This document shows, in pieces, positions 8,951-17,001 of a stretch of DNA of 64,000 nt. Position numbers and translations under genes: made by a program. The notes under the pieces are model-generated. The model was not told the origin of the DNA, did not search any database, and saw nothing but the letters and a program-made list of their open reading frames with translations. The DNA is from Mycolicibacterium canariasense (GTDB lineage: Bacteria > Actinomycetota > Actinomycetes > Mycobacteriales > Mycobacteriaceae). Numbering within the stretch: position 1 is the first letter of the stretch; every line of letters begins with the position of its first letter. The stretch covers positions 62,001 through 126,000 of the forward strand of contig NZ_LQOL01000045.1 in NCBI RefSeq assembly GCF_002101555.1, read 5' to 3'.

Positions 8951-10632
8951 ACCCGGCCACCGAGTTCGACTACGTCATCGTGGGCGCGGGCAGCGCGGGC
9001 TGCCTGCTCGCCAATCGGCTCAGTGCCGACCCCGATCACCGAGTGCTGCTGGTGGAGGCCGGCGGCAACGACGACTGGTTCTGGATCAAGGTGCCGGTCG
9101 GCTACCTGTACACCATCGCCAATCCGCGCACCGACTGGTGCTTCACGACCGAACCCGACCCAGGCCTGGCCGGCCGCAGCATCATCTACGCGCGGGGCCG
9201 CGTGATCGGCGGCTGCTCCTCGATCAACGCGATGATCCACATGCGCGGGCAGGCCTCCGATTACGACCTGTGGGCGCAGGCTACCGGCGACGACCGTTGG
9301 CGCTGGGGTGGTTCGGAGGGGCCCGGGGAGACGCTGACCATCTACAAGCAGCTGGAAGACTACTTCGGCGGAGCCGACGACTGGCACGGTGTCGGCGGCG
9401 AGATCCGTGTCGAGCGGCCTCGCGTGCGCTGGAAGATCCTGGACGCCTGGCAGGCCGCCGCCGCTCAGCTGGGCATCTCCCCGATCGACGAGTTCAACAG
9501 GGGCGACAACTCCGGCAGCGCGTACTTCCACGTCAACCAGCGGCGTGGCCGTCGCTGGTCGATGGCCGATGCCTTTCTGCATCCCATCGCCCACCGACCA
9601 AACCTCACCGTCTACACCCGCGCCCAGGCCGTGTCGCTGCTGCTCGACGACCAGGTCGCCGAGCAGCAGCGACAGGGTGCGTGGACCACGGCCGCGGACC
9701 GCGCCTCCGGTGTGCGGCTACTCAAAGACGGCCGGTTGCTCGACGTCCGTGCCGGCCGCGAGGTAATCCTCAGCGCCGGAGCGATCGGATCGCCGCACCT
9801 CATGCAGGTCTCGGGTCTGGGGCCGGCAAAGCTGCTCACCGAGCATCACGTACCGGTGACCGTCGATCTGCCCGGCGTGGGCGAGAACCTGCAGGACCAT
9901 CTGCAACTGCGCACCGTCTACCGGATACGGGGTGCCCGGACCGTCAACACGCTGTACCGAAACTGGATCACCCGTGGTGGCATGGGCCTGCAATACGCGA
10001 TGCTGCGCTCGGGACCGCTGACCATGCCGCCGTCCACTTTGGGAGCTTTCGCCAAGAGCGATTCGGCACTGGCCAGCCCCGATCTGGAATGGCATGTGCA
10101 GCCGTTGTCCTTACCCAAGTTCGGCGACCCGCTGCACCCCTTTGCAGCGATCACTCCCTCGGTGTGCAATCTGCGCCCCACCTCACGGGGCCACGTGCGC
10201 ATGGCCGACGCGGACCCGCTGACCTACCCGAAGATCTCCTGCAACTACCTGTCCACCGACACCGATCGCCGCGTAGCCGTGCAGGGCCTGCGGATGACCA
10301 GGCAGATCATGGCGGCTACGCCCCTGGCCCGATACTGCCCGGAAGAACTGCTCCCCGGCCCGCAACTGGTGACCGACGACGACCTGCAGCGGGCGGCCGG
10401 CGAACTCGGTACGACAATCTTTCACCCGGTGGGTACCTGCGCCATGGGAGCCTTCGACACACGGGGCGTTCCGCGGTCGCCCGCCACGGTCCTCGACACC
10501 GACTGCCGCGTGTACCGCGTGGCCGGTCTGCGCGTGGTCGACGCCTCGGCGATGCCCACCATCACGTCCGGTAACACCAACGCGCCGGTCATGCTGGTCG
10601 CCGAGCGGGCGGCGCGCGCAATCCTGGGATAG
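8947..10632 (+). CDS. GMC family FAD-dependent oxidoreductase
   Basis: 561 residues from the ATG at 8947, overlapping the kinase stop (ATGA), so the two are translationally coupled. Residues 8-35 carry the FAD Rossmann motif (VIVGAGSAGCLLANRLS) and the following EAG; GRVIGGCSSINAMIHMRG is GMC signature 1. The C-terminal active site has FHPVGTCAMG (His) and SGNTNAPV (Asn). Similar to choline dehydrogenase and alcohol oxidase subgroups. The substrate is an alcohol of unknown identity; the kinase partner raises a B6-type alcohol as one possibility. Confidence 0.85.
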   Translation: MNPATEFDYVIVGAGSAGCLLANRLSADPDHRVLLVEAGGNDDWFWIKVPVGYLYTIANPRTDWCFTTEPDPGLAGRSIIYARGRVIGGCSSINAMIHMRGQASDYDLWAQATGDDRWRWGGSEGPGETLTIYKQLEDYFGGADDWHGVGGEIRVERPRVRWKILDAWQAAAAQLGISPIDEFNRGDNSGSAYFHVNQRRGRRWSMADAFLHPIAHRPNLTVYTRAQAVSLLLDDQVAEQQRQGAWTTAADRASGVRLLKDGRLLDVRAGREVILSAGAIGSPHLMQVSGLGPAKLLTEHHVPVTVDLPGVGENLQDHLQLRTVYRIRGARTVNTLYRNWITRGGMGLQYAMLRSGPLTMPPSTLGAFAKSDSALASPDLEWHVQPLSLPKFGDPLHPFAAITPSVCNLRPTSRGHVRMADADPLTYPKISCNYLSTDTDRRVAVQGLRMTRQIMAATPLARYCPEELLPGPQLVTDDDLQRAAGELGTTIFHPVGTCAMGAFDTRGVPRSPATVLDTDCRVYRVAGLRVVDASAMPTITSGNTNAPVMLVAERAARAILG

Positions 10633-10716
10633 GTCGGCCGACACCGAGCGGCTGGAATAAACCCCCGCCCGGTGAACTTCCCTGAAGAGTCGCCCTCCCC
10701 CGACTCAGGAGCCTCC

Positions 10717-11526
10717 ATGACCCGTCCCCTCCGTGTAGCCGTGCAGATCCAGCCGGGCGGCGCGCCCGATTACCAGACGTGGCGCGATGCCGTCCTGGCC
10801 GCCGACGACCTCGGTGTCGACGTGATCTTCGGCTACGACCACTTCCACCGCCCGGCGCTGGAGGCCCTCGTCGACGGCAAGCCGATCATGTCCGACGAAC
10901 AGCCTGACGTCGCCAACTTCGAGGGTTGGACCGCGCTCGCGTCGTGGGGCGAGATCACCTCACACGCCGAGATCGGGCTGCTCGTCACCGGCATCGGCTA
11001 CCGCAACCCCGACCTGCTCGCCGACATGGCGCGCACCGTCGATCACATCAGCGGCGGCCGGCTGATCCTCGGCCTCGGCGCGGGATGGTACGAAAAGGAC
11101 TACACCACCTACGGTTACGACTTCGGTACCTTCGGCTCGCGGTTCGATCTGTTCGACGAGGGCTTGATCCGCATCGAGAACCGGCTCGCGACTCTGATTC
11201 CGCCACCGGTACGCCGGATACCGATCCTGATCGGCGGCACCGGGCCAAAGCGCTCGCTGCCCGCCGTCGCCCGGCACGCCGACATCTGGCACGCGTTCCA
11301 GGAACTCGATGCCTTCCGTAGGTCCAGCGACCGAGTCGACGAGTTGGCGGCCGCGTTCGGCCGCAACGGCACCGACATCGAACGCTCGACGCTGTGGGCG
11401 GACGCCGACAGTGCCGACGCTTTCCGAGCGGCAGGAGTCACTTTGTTCCAGACCGAGCTGACCTCCGACGATGGCTACGACCTCGGGCTTCTCAAGCAGA
11501 TAATCGCCTGGAGAGACAACGGGTGA
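10717..11526 (+). CDS. LLM class F420-dependent oxidoreductase
   Basis: 269 residues from the ATG at 10717, eight bases after GGAG; the frame extends to 10672 without homology. A bacterial luciferase-like TIM barrel: VIFGYDHFHRPALEAL, ITSHAEIGLLVTGIGYRNP, LILGLGAGWYEKDYTTYGY and PILIGGTGPKRSLPAVARHA are standard landmarks of mycobacterial F420-dependent LLM proteins. Substrate unknown. It follows the GMC gene by 84 bp in the same direction and may be co-transcribed. Confidence 0.85.
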   Translation: MTRPLRVAVQIQPGGAPDYQTWRDAVLAADDLGVDVIFGYDHFHRPALEALVDGKPIMSDEQPDVANFEGWTALASWGEITSHAEIGLLVTGIGYRNPDLLADMARTVDHISGGRLILGLGAGWYEKDYTTYGYDFGTFGSRFDLFDEGLIRIENRLATLIPPPVRRIPILIGGTGPKRSLPAVARHADIWHAFQELDAFRRSSDRVDELAAAFGRNGTDIERSTLWADADSADAFRAAGVTLFQTELTSDDGYDLGLLKQIIAWRDNG

Positions 11527-11600
11527 GGTTGGTACCCACAAGCTTTGGCCGCGTACAGGTTGTGCCTGATCGTATCTAGGTAGAGCGCCGCTGGCGCAGC

Positions 11601-11966
11601 TCAGTTGAGCGCGCCGATCGCATTCCTCCCGTAGTTGTCGGCATACGCGTTCAGCACACCTGGGAGGATCTCCAGGATACTGAAATAGCGTTCCCACAAA
11701 GGAGTTTCACGGAGTTCCTCGACCACGAGTTCGTATTCGTGGGCATCCGACGCCTCCCACATCCACGTATCCGTCACCCGGGCGCTGTAGAACTCGGTGT
11801 CATACCAACGTAAAAGGACAGACGGGTGCCGGTCGAGTGCCGGTTGCAGATACTTGAGCATCTCGGCGTAACGCTGCTCCACCGGCAGCGCCAACCATTC
11901 CGGGTTGGTTTTCACCAGCATGAACACCGTCAGTACCGACCGTGGCTCGGTGAGTTTCTCAGACAT
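11601..11966 (-). CDS. Darcynin family protein
   Basis: 121 residues from the ATG at 11966 (MSEKLTEPRSV). It carries the Darcynin signature throughout: TVFMLVKTNPEWLALPVEQR, LLRWYDTEFYSARVTD and ELVEELRETPLWERYFS-like text. This is a small alpha/beta (ferredoxin-like) family of unknown function. It converges with the LLM gene. Its upstream region holds a promoter-like sequence, a short open frame and a strong hairpin, annotated separately. Confidence 0.75.
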   Translation of the reverse strand: MSEKLTEPRSVLTVFMLVKTNPEWLALPVEQRYAEMLKYLQPALDRHPSVLLRWYDTEFYSARVTDTWMWEASDAHEYELVVEELRETPLWERYFSILEILPGVLNAYADNYGRNAIGALN

Positions 11967-12004
11967 GGTCTCGCTCTCTTCATCGACTGCTCCCATACCG
12001 AAGA

Positions 12005-12043
12005 GAAACGAAAACAGGCCAACGAATCTCTTCGCTGACCTGT
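12005..12043 (-). terminator. Hairpin followed by a U-rich run in the leader of the darcynin gene
   Basis: Arms of 13 bases at 12014-12026 and 12031-12043 enclose a 4-base loop. On the minus-strand RNA all 13 positions pair, two of them as G-U; on the plus strand those two would be mismatches, so the structure is meant for minus-strand RNA. It is followed by TTTTCGTTTC. This is an intrinsic terminator or attenuator 38 bases upstream of the darcynin start. Confidence 0.5.
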
Positions 12044-12068
12044 GAGGTTGTCACCACCGCACGCGTTC

Positions 12069-12104
12069 CTGCGTGCATGGTCAAAGTAACCCGCACGCTC
12101 GGCG
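12069..12104 (-). promoter_or_regulatory. Probable promoter for the darcynin leader transcript
   Basis: On the minus strand TTGACC and TACTTT stand about 18 bases apart within roughly 12069-12104. Transcription would start near 12060 and pass a 32-codon open frame (beginning MHAGTRAVV) and the hairpin before reaching the darcynin gene. Positions are by eye. Confidence 0.35.
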
Positions 12105-12186
12105 GAGGTCAACCCCTCCATCGGTGCGGCGATGAACGGCCGTGGTGAACGCTCGGATGACCGGGGTGTCGACCATCAGTCGATAT

Positions 12187-12204
12187 GTAAATCATTATTC
12201 ACAT
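12187..12204. promoter_or_regulatory. Island operator copy 1 (upstream of MFS gene)
   Basis: GTAAATCATTATTCACAT agrees with the copy before the monooxygenase operon at 15 of 18 positions. It lies 163 bp upstream of the second copy, in front of the MFS promoter. Confidence 0.55.
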
Positions 12205-12340
12205 TTGGGAAACACGCGCGACTCCGACCGGCGGTCAGATACTCAACGCAAGCAGGACGCATCAATCAGCGGAACATCCATAAAACAAGCACTTTCAGTA
12301 CCGCCAGAAGTCGGCCGCACCCCACACGGTCGACGTCGTG

Positions 12341-12369
12341 TTGACAACATCACACACCGGTCCTAGGTT
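12341..12369 (+). promoter_or_regulatory. Sigma-A type promoter for the MFS transporter
   Basis: A consensus TTGACA (12341-12346) and TAGGTT (12364-12369) are separated by 17 bases. The -10 box runs straight into the operator copy that starts at 12367, so repressor binding would block the polymerase. Confidence 0.7.
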
Positions 12370-12384
12370 AATGACAAATCACAC
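12367..12384. promoter_or_regulatory. Island operator copy 2, overlapping the MFS -10 box
   Basis: GTTAATGACAAATCACAC matches the operator before the monooxygenase operon at GTTAATGA and TCACA, 14 of 17 positions. Confidence 0.65.
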
Positions 12385-12579
12385 TGGGAAGAGCACCCAG
12401 GCTCGCGGAGCCAGCCCCAGCGCCGCGACGCTCCTGACATTGTGGGGTGCATTTTCAGGCTCGTCGGATAGGCCGGAAGTCGACCGCTGGTCGACGACTG
12501 GGGAAACAAACCCAGCCGGGTCGGTCTCAGCAGCTCCCGACCCAGCCGATCTGCAAGCCCTGGAGAAAGGACAAACTCC

Positions 12580-14016
12580 ATGTCCCTGCGCGATTCCCGT
12601 GTCTCGCGTGGCGCGCCTGCCGACCGACGCACACGCGCAGGTGCCATTCTCGCCGCGGTGATTTCATGCGTCGCCGCGTTCAAGGGCCTGAACGAGTCGG
12701 TGACGCCCCCTGCGCTTCCGATCTTGCAGGAAGAATTCCAAGTTCCCGGATCGACGATCTCGTGGGTGCTCACGGGCATGCTGCTCACCGGCACCATCGC
12801 GACGCCCATCGCGAGCCGGCTGGGCGAGGTATGGGACAAACGCCGCACTCTGCTGTGCGTACTTGCCATCGTGGCGACCGGAACTCTGATGTCGGCACTT
12901 TCGGTATCCATCGAGATGCTCATCATCGGGCAACTGCTGCAAGGTGTGGGCTTGAGCACCGTCCCGCTGGCCATCGGCATCATCAGGGACACCCAGAGCG
13001 AGGCCCGGACGAAATCAGCGAACGGCATCCTGGTCGGCGCGATCTACGGCAGCACCGCAGCCGGAACAATGGTCGCCGGACCGATCGCAGACCACCTGTC
13101 ATACCGATGGTTGTTCTGGGTGCCCTTCATCGCACTGGCCGGCTGCATGGCGGCGGTGTGGTGCTTCGTGCCCCGCACCGCGCGCACCAGTGGCAAGCGA
13201 CCGAGTATCGATGTCGCCGGCAGCGTCCTGCTGGCCATCGGCCTGGCATGCATTTTGCTGGCGCTGACGTTCGCGCCCGGATGGGGGTGGCGGTCGGGGC
13301 ACTTGCTGCTGCTGTTCGCAGCCGGGCTGGTGGCCATCATCGCCTTCGTCCGCGTCGAACTCACCGTCGACGACCCGCTGATCGATCTGCGGCTCATGCG
13401 CAGTTTCACCGTCGTCGCGTCGTCAGGGCTGATGTTTCTCGCCGGATACTGCATCAACGCCACACTCATCAACATCCCCGTTCAGACGCAACTGCCGGTC
13501 TCCACCGGTTACGGGTTGGGTGGATCAGCGACCGTCACCTCCGTCATCCTGGTGACCACCACCCTGATAGGGCTCACCGCACCGTTGATTTCGGTGCTGG
13601 ACAGGTTGATCGGGTCCCGGTTCGCTTCGTCGATCGGGCCGATCTCGATTCTGGGCGGCGCGGTACTGATGTTGACAGCCGGACACCGGGGCAGTCTCGC
13701 AGTCGTCTTCCTGGCGACCTCGTTCGTCATCTTCGGCCTCACGGTGTCCATGACCCAATCGCTGAACCTTGTGGTCACCGGTGTCCCGGCGAACAAGGTG
13801 ACCGAGTTCAACGGTCTCAACTTCGCGATCCAGGCGGTAGCGGGAACGATCGGCGCCCAGGTGTCCGGCGCCGCCCTCACCGTCGACGGGGGTGAGGCCG
13901 GCGCGCCGCCTCCGTGGAGCGGATTCGCCATCTCCTGGGGAATATCCGGTGTGATCGCCATTGCCGCACTGGTCCTCGTGCTGGCCCTCCGCACCCCGAA
14001 AGTGTCGGCACCGTAA
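12580..14016 (+). CDS. MFS transporter, DHA2-like (14 membrane segments)
   Basis: 478 residues with about 14 hydrophobic segments. Motif A-like LGEVWDKRRTLL lies between helices 2 and 3, and motif C-like GAIYGSTAAGTMVAGPIAD in helix 5, typical of drug/H+ antiporter family 2. The ATG at 12580 follows GAAAGGA. In this context, with a shared operator 3 kb before the monooxygenase operon, it may import the pathway substrate or export an intermediate; direction is not readable from sequence. Confidence 0.85.
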   Translation: MSLRDSRVSRGAPADRRTRAGAILAAVISCVAAFKGLNESVTPPALPILQEEFQVPGSTISWVLTGMLLTGTIATPIASRLGEVWDKRRTLLCVLAIVATGTLMSALSVSIEMLIIGQLLQGVGLSTVPLAIGIIRDTQSEARTKSANGILVGAIYGSTAAGTMVAGPIADHLSYRWLFWVPFIALAGCMAAVWCFVPRTARTSGKRPSIDVAGSVLLAIGLACILLALTFAPGWGWRSGHLLLLFAAGLVAIIAFVRVELTVDDPLIDLRLMRSFTVVASSGLMFLAGYCINATLINIPVQTQLPVSTGYGLGGSATVTSVILVTTTLIGLTAPLISVLDRLIGSRFASSIGPISILGGAVLMLTAGHRGSLAVVFLATSFVIFGLTVSMTQSLNLVVTGVPANKVTEFNGLNFAIQAVAGTIGAQVSGAALTVDGGEAGAPPPWSGFAISWGISGVIAIAALVLVLALRTPKVSAP

Positions 14017-14075
14017 TCCGGTCCACCGGATCACGGGCGGTCGTATCTGCCGATGTTCGATCTTCGCCCACACCG

Positions 14076-14837
14076 TCAGGTGATGGTCAGCCCACCGTCG
14101 ACGACGAGTGTCTGCCCGGTGACGTAACCACCGGCGGCCGACGCCAGCCACACGGCGGTCGCCGCCAGTTCGACCGGGTCGCCGGTGCGGCCGAGGATGA
14201 CCCGTGCCAGCTGGGTGTCGAGATAGCCGGGCTTGTAGGCATCGGTCATCTCCGATTCGAAGAAACCGGGTGCCAATGAGTTGACGCGGATACCCTTGCG
14301 AGATCCCCACTGCTGAGCGAGGTCTCGGGTCAAACCGATCACCGCGGCCTTCGATGCGGAATACGCTGCCTGCGGTAGTCCGGCGGTGGTGATGCCGAGG
14401 ACGCTGGCGATGTTGATCACCGATGAACCAGGCTGCATGACCCGACCGCAGGCCTGTGCCATCCAGTAGGACCCGTTCAGGTTGATGTCGACCACCTGAC
14501 GAAACTCGTCGGGAGTCTCGCGGGTGGCCGGCACCGCGGTGCCCACACCGGCGTTGTTGATCAACACGTCAACCTTGCCGAACTCGGCAACGGTGGCGTC
14601 CACCAGATACTGGCAGGAAGCAGGGTCGGCGACATCAGTACCCACGGGCAACGCCCGGCGGCCGGCTGCGGACACCAGCTCTGCTGTGCGGGTGAGCTTT
14701 TCGGTCCGGCGTGCACCGAGTGCGACATCGGCCCCGGCTTCGGCGAATGCCTGCGCGAAGGCCACCCCGAGGCCCGATGAGGCACCGGTCACGATGACAA
14801 CTTTGCCGTCGAGTCGGAACAGATCGAGAACACTCAC
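14076..14837 (-). CDS. SDR family oxidoreductase (FabG-like)
   Basis: 253 residues from a GTG at 14837 preceded by GGAGAT; this GTG overlaps the TGA of the upstream tetR frame (GTGA). It shows VTGASSGLG, NNAGVG, the catalytic Ser and YSASK (S-Y-K), and the C-terminal GGYVTGQTLVVDGG typical of FabG/3-ketoacyl or secondary-alcohol dehydrogenases. It is translationally coupled to the frameshifted TetR gene, so it likely supplies a 3-hydroxyacyl or alcohol oxidation step in the island pathway. Confidence 0.85.
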   Translation of the reverse strand: MSVLDLFRLDGKVVIVTGASSGLGVAFAQAFAEAGADVALGARRTEKLTRTAELVSAAGRRALPVGTDVADPASCQYLVDATVAEFGKVDVLINNAGVGTAVPATRETPDEFRQVVDINLNGSYWMAQACGRVMQPGSSVINIASVLGITTAGLPQAAYSASKAAVIGLTRDLAQQWGSRKGIRVNSLAPGFFESEMTDAYKPGYLDTQLARVILGRTGDPVELAATAVWLASAAGGYVTGQTLVVDGGLTIT

Positions 14838-15530
14838 GATATCTCCTGCGGTTCGTGGAGGCCGGCTCCCGTTTTGTCGGACCGGCAGCCGCCGGTACCG
14901 GTCGGTATGGGGCCGGTCAGGGCATGCATCGCCGCGGTCGACATCGTCGCCACGATCTCTTGTCGGTCCAGTCCCTTGTTGAGGGTCGCCACCGAGTTGA
15001 GCATGGCGAACACCGCCTGCGTCAACATCCGAGCCTGCGGTTCCGACAGCTCGGATCGCAGCTGTTGCACAACCAGAACCCACTCCTGCGCATACTGATT
15101 CATCTCACGGCGGATCCGTCGTCGATCGATATCGGGAAGCGCGTGCTCGTTCTTCAGGAATATGAGCGTCCTCGGCGGATCGGCGATCACGGACCTCAGG
15201 TGGAATTCGACCATCGTCGCCAGCGCGGCACGGGGATCGGGTTCTTCGTCCACGGTGGCCCTGGCGAACCGAATGAAGCGCCTGCAGACCCTCTTCGACC
15301 ACCGCGATGAGCAACGCCTGCTTGTTCTGAAAGTGGCGGTACAGGCCCGGGCCGGAGATCCCCGCCGCGGTGGCAACCATGCCGACCGTCACCGAGTCGT
15401 ACGGGTGATGCAAGAACAGATCGGCGGCGGCATCGAGGAGCAGTTTCCGTCGCGCACCACGGGGCTGCGGTGCACTCTCCCGCGCGACCGCGGGCTCTGC
15501 ACCCGCAGCTTCTGCCGCCATCACCGCCAT
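14834..15530 (-). pseudogene. TetR family regulator with a frameshift (paralogue of 25562-26155)
   Basis: The N-terminal HTH half is in one frame (MAVMAAEAAG... YDSVTVGMVATAAGISGPGL, YRHFQNKQALLIAVVE) and the C-terminal half in the next (RFARATVDEEPDP... LIFLKNEHALPDIDRRRIRR ... ATMSTAAMHALTG). Aligned with the intact paralogue the sequence is continuous through ALH and resumes at RFAR, implying one extra base within 15269-15272. It could be a real mutation or a sequencing error. The C-terminal frame ends in GTGA overlap with the SDR. If real, the paralogue would be the only working regulator. Confidence 0.75.
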
Positions 15531-15625
15531 GAGTGCCCACCCTACCTCGGTCCGATTGACATATACCGCAACGGTCGACACGGCGTCGGCTCCCATCGTC
15601 GCGCATGTCGTTACGACACTAGGGA

Positions 15626-15635
15626 GATCATTAAC
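15626..15635. promoter_or_regulatory. Half-operator upstream of the frameshifted tetR gene
   Basis: GATCATTAAC is one complete half of the GTTAATGATCATTCAC palindrome. Read on the minus strand it gives GATGTTAATGATC, and the intact tetR paralogue has the same GATGTTAAT core upstream of its own start. Confidence 0.45.
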
Positions 15636-15733
15636 ATCTATACAGGATGCACGACGCACCCGCGACCGGACTTCAACGGACGGTAAATAGTCGCTTCTAC
15701 AAGCCAATTGGCGTTGACAACCCCTCGGATACC

Positions 15734-15762
15734 TTGACAGCTGCCCGCCATCGCCCTACGTT
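15734..15762 (+). promoter_or_regulatory. Sigma-A type promoter of the monooxygenase operon
   Basis: TTGACA (15734-15739) and TACGTT (15757-15762) are 17 bases apart, exactly the layout of the MFS promoter, and the -10 box again overlaps the operator. Confidence 0.7.
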
Positions 15763-15777
15763 AATGATCATTCACAT
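15760..15777. promoter_or_regulatory. Island operator copy 3, before the monooxygenase operon
   Basis: GTTAATGATCATTCACAT. The first 16 bases form a palindrome broken only at one symmetric pair (positions 3 and 14). It is the best copy of the island operator and overlaps the -10 box. Confidence 0.7.
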
Positions 15778-15798
15778 CGAAGGAGGATGAAGAGAACC

Positions 15799-17001
15799 GT
15801 GAGATTCATATTCATGAGCGAGGGCGAGACAGCCCCCGGCGCCTCGTACGAGCACCGCTATCGCGAACTCATCGACGAAGTGCTCCTGGCAGAGGAGGTG
15901 GGGTTCGACGCGTTCGGTACCTCGGAACAGCATCTGGCCATCGGTACCGCCACGACGTCCGCGCCCGAGGTTCTGTATCCGTACCTGATGGCCCTGACGA
16001 GCAGGATTCGGTTCGTTCACCTGGTCACCTTGCTTCCCACCCGGATCAACCACGCCATCCGCGTCGCCGAGCGGTTGGCCACCGAGGACGTGCTATCCCA
16101 CGGTCGGGTCGAACTCGGTGTCGGGCGGGGCAACACCACGCTCGCGTTGCGTGCTTTCGAGGTGTCCCCAGCGGAGAACAAGTCGCAGCAGCTCGAGGGA
16201 ATCGAAGTCATCCGTCGGGCGCTGCACAATGACGTCTTCTCGTTCGTCGGCGAGCACTACAAGATTCCACCCCGCAGCCTCGTCCCCAGAAGCATCCAAA
16301 CGCCCTATCCCCCCATCCACATGGCGACCGGGAGCCCCGAATCTGTGCGAGCGGCAGCCGAACTCGGCGTCGGCGCGATCGTGGGCGGCTTCTACCTGGG
16401 CTTCGATTTCGTGGAGAACATGATCCGCCACTACGACGATGCACTGGCTACGGCAACGCACACCTATCCGGTACAAGCCGAGCGACTGGTGGCGATCGGC
16501 GGTGGCATGCACTGCGCGGAAACCCGCGACGAAGCCCGTGCTTGGGCCCGGAGCCTCAAAGAGACGGTTGGGCTGTCCACCGACGCCTACGAGCGACTGT
16601 CGAAGCTGTCCAGCGACTACCAGTACATGGGTGCGGTGAAACATCTGGACTTCGACGACGAACGTTACATGTTCGAAGACTCGTCCGGTTTCATCGTCGG
16701 CGACCCCGACGATTGCATCGCGCAGGTCCAGCGCTTCGCCGATCTGGGAGCCGATTCCCTGGTCATGCGGATCGACGGCCTACCGCACAAGGAGCTCATG
16801 AAGTCGATCGAACTCTTCGGCAAGTACGTCATCCCGAAGTTCAAGAATCCACGTGGAGTCGCACGCACTCCGGAAGCCATTCTGGCCGATATCCGCGCCG
16901 CCCGTCCCGCGCACTATGGCGAACGAGAAGCCTTTGAGGAGAACATGAACCACAAACGGCCAGCAGTCAGTGGCGTCGGCGCGAGCGCAGGTGAGTCGTG
17001 A
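15799..17001 (+). CDS. Luciferase-like (LLM) flavin-dependent monooxygenase
   Basis: About 400 residues. AAGGAGG ends at 15786, touching an ATG at 15787, so initiation is more likely at the GTG at 15799 (giving MRFIFMSEGE), although its 12-base spacing is long. A bacterial luciferase-type barrel: EHRYRELIDEVLLAEEVGFD, FGTSEQHLAIGTATTSAPEV, RVELGVGRGNTTLALRAFEV and PIHMATGSPESVRAAAELG. The encoded flavin reductase five genes downstream suggests a two-component FMNH2-dependent monooxygenase, for example of Baeyer-Villiger type II. First gene of a seven-gene overlapping operon; its stop overlaps the next start. Confidence 0.8.
   Translation: MRFIFMSEGETAPGASYEHRYRELIDEVLLAEEVGFDAFGTSEQHLAIGTATTSAPEVLYPYLMALTSRIRFVHLVTLLPTRINHAIRVAERLATEDVLSHGRVELGVGRGNTTLALRAFEVSPAENKSQQLEGIEVIRRALHNDVFSFVGEHYKIPPRSLVPRSIQTPYPPIHMATGSPESVRAAAELGVGAIVGGFYLGFDFVENMIRHYDDALATATHTYPVQAERLVAIGGGMHCAETRDEARAWARSLKETVGLSTDAYERLSKLSSDYQYMGAVKHLDFDDERYMFEDSSGFIVGDPDDCIAQVQRFADLGADSLVMRIDGLPHKELMKSIELFGKYVIPKFKNPRGVARTPEAILADIRAARPAHYGEREAFEENMNHKRPAVSGVGASAGES

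Larger units (their letters stand above)
11967..12579. other. 613-bp intergenic region between darcynin and MFS genes
   Basis: I see no convincing protein gene here; the short open frames lack homology and coding bias. It holds the darcynin promoter and hairpin on the left, two copies of the 16-bp island operator (12187, 12367), the MFS promoter, and a ~205-base MFS leader with a small GTCGACC hairpin at 12479-12495. Confidence 0.6.
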
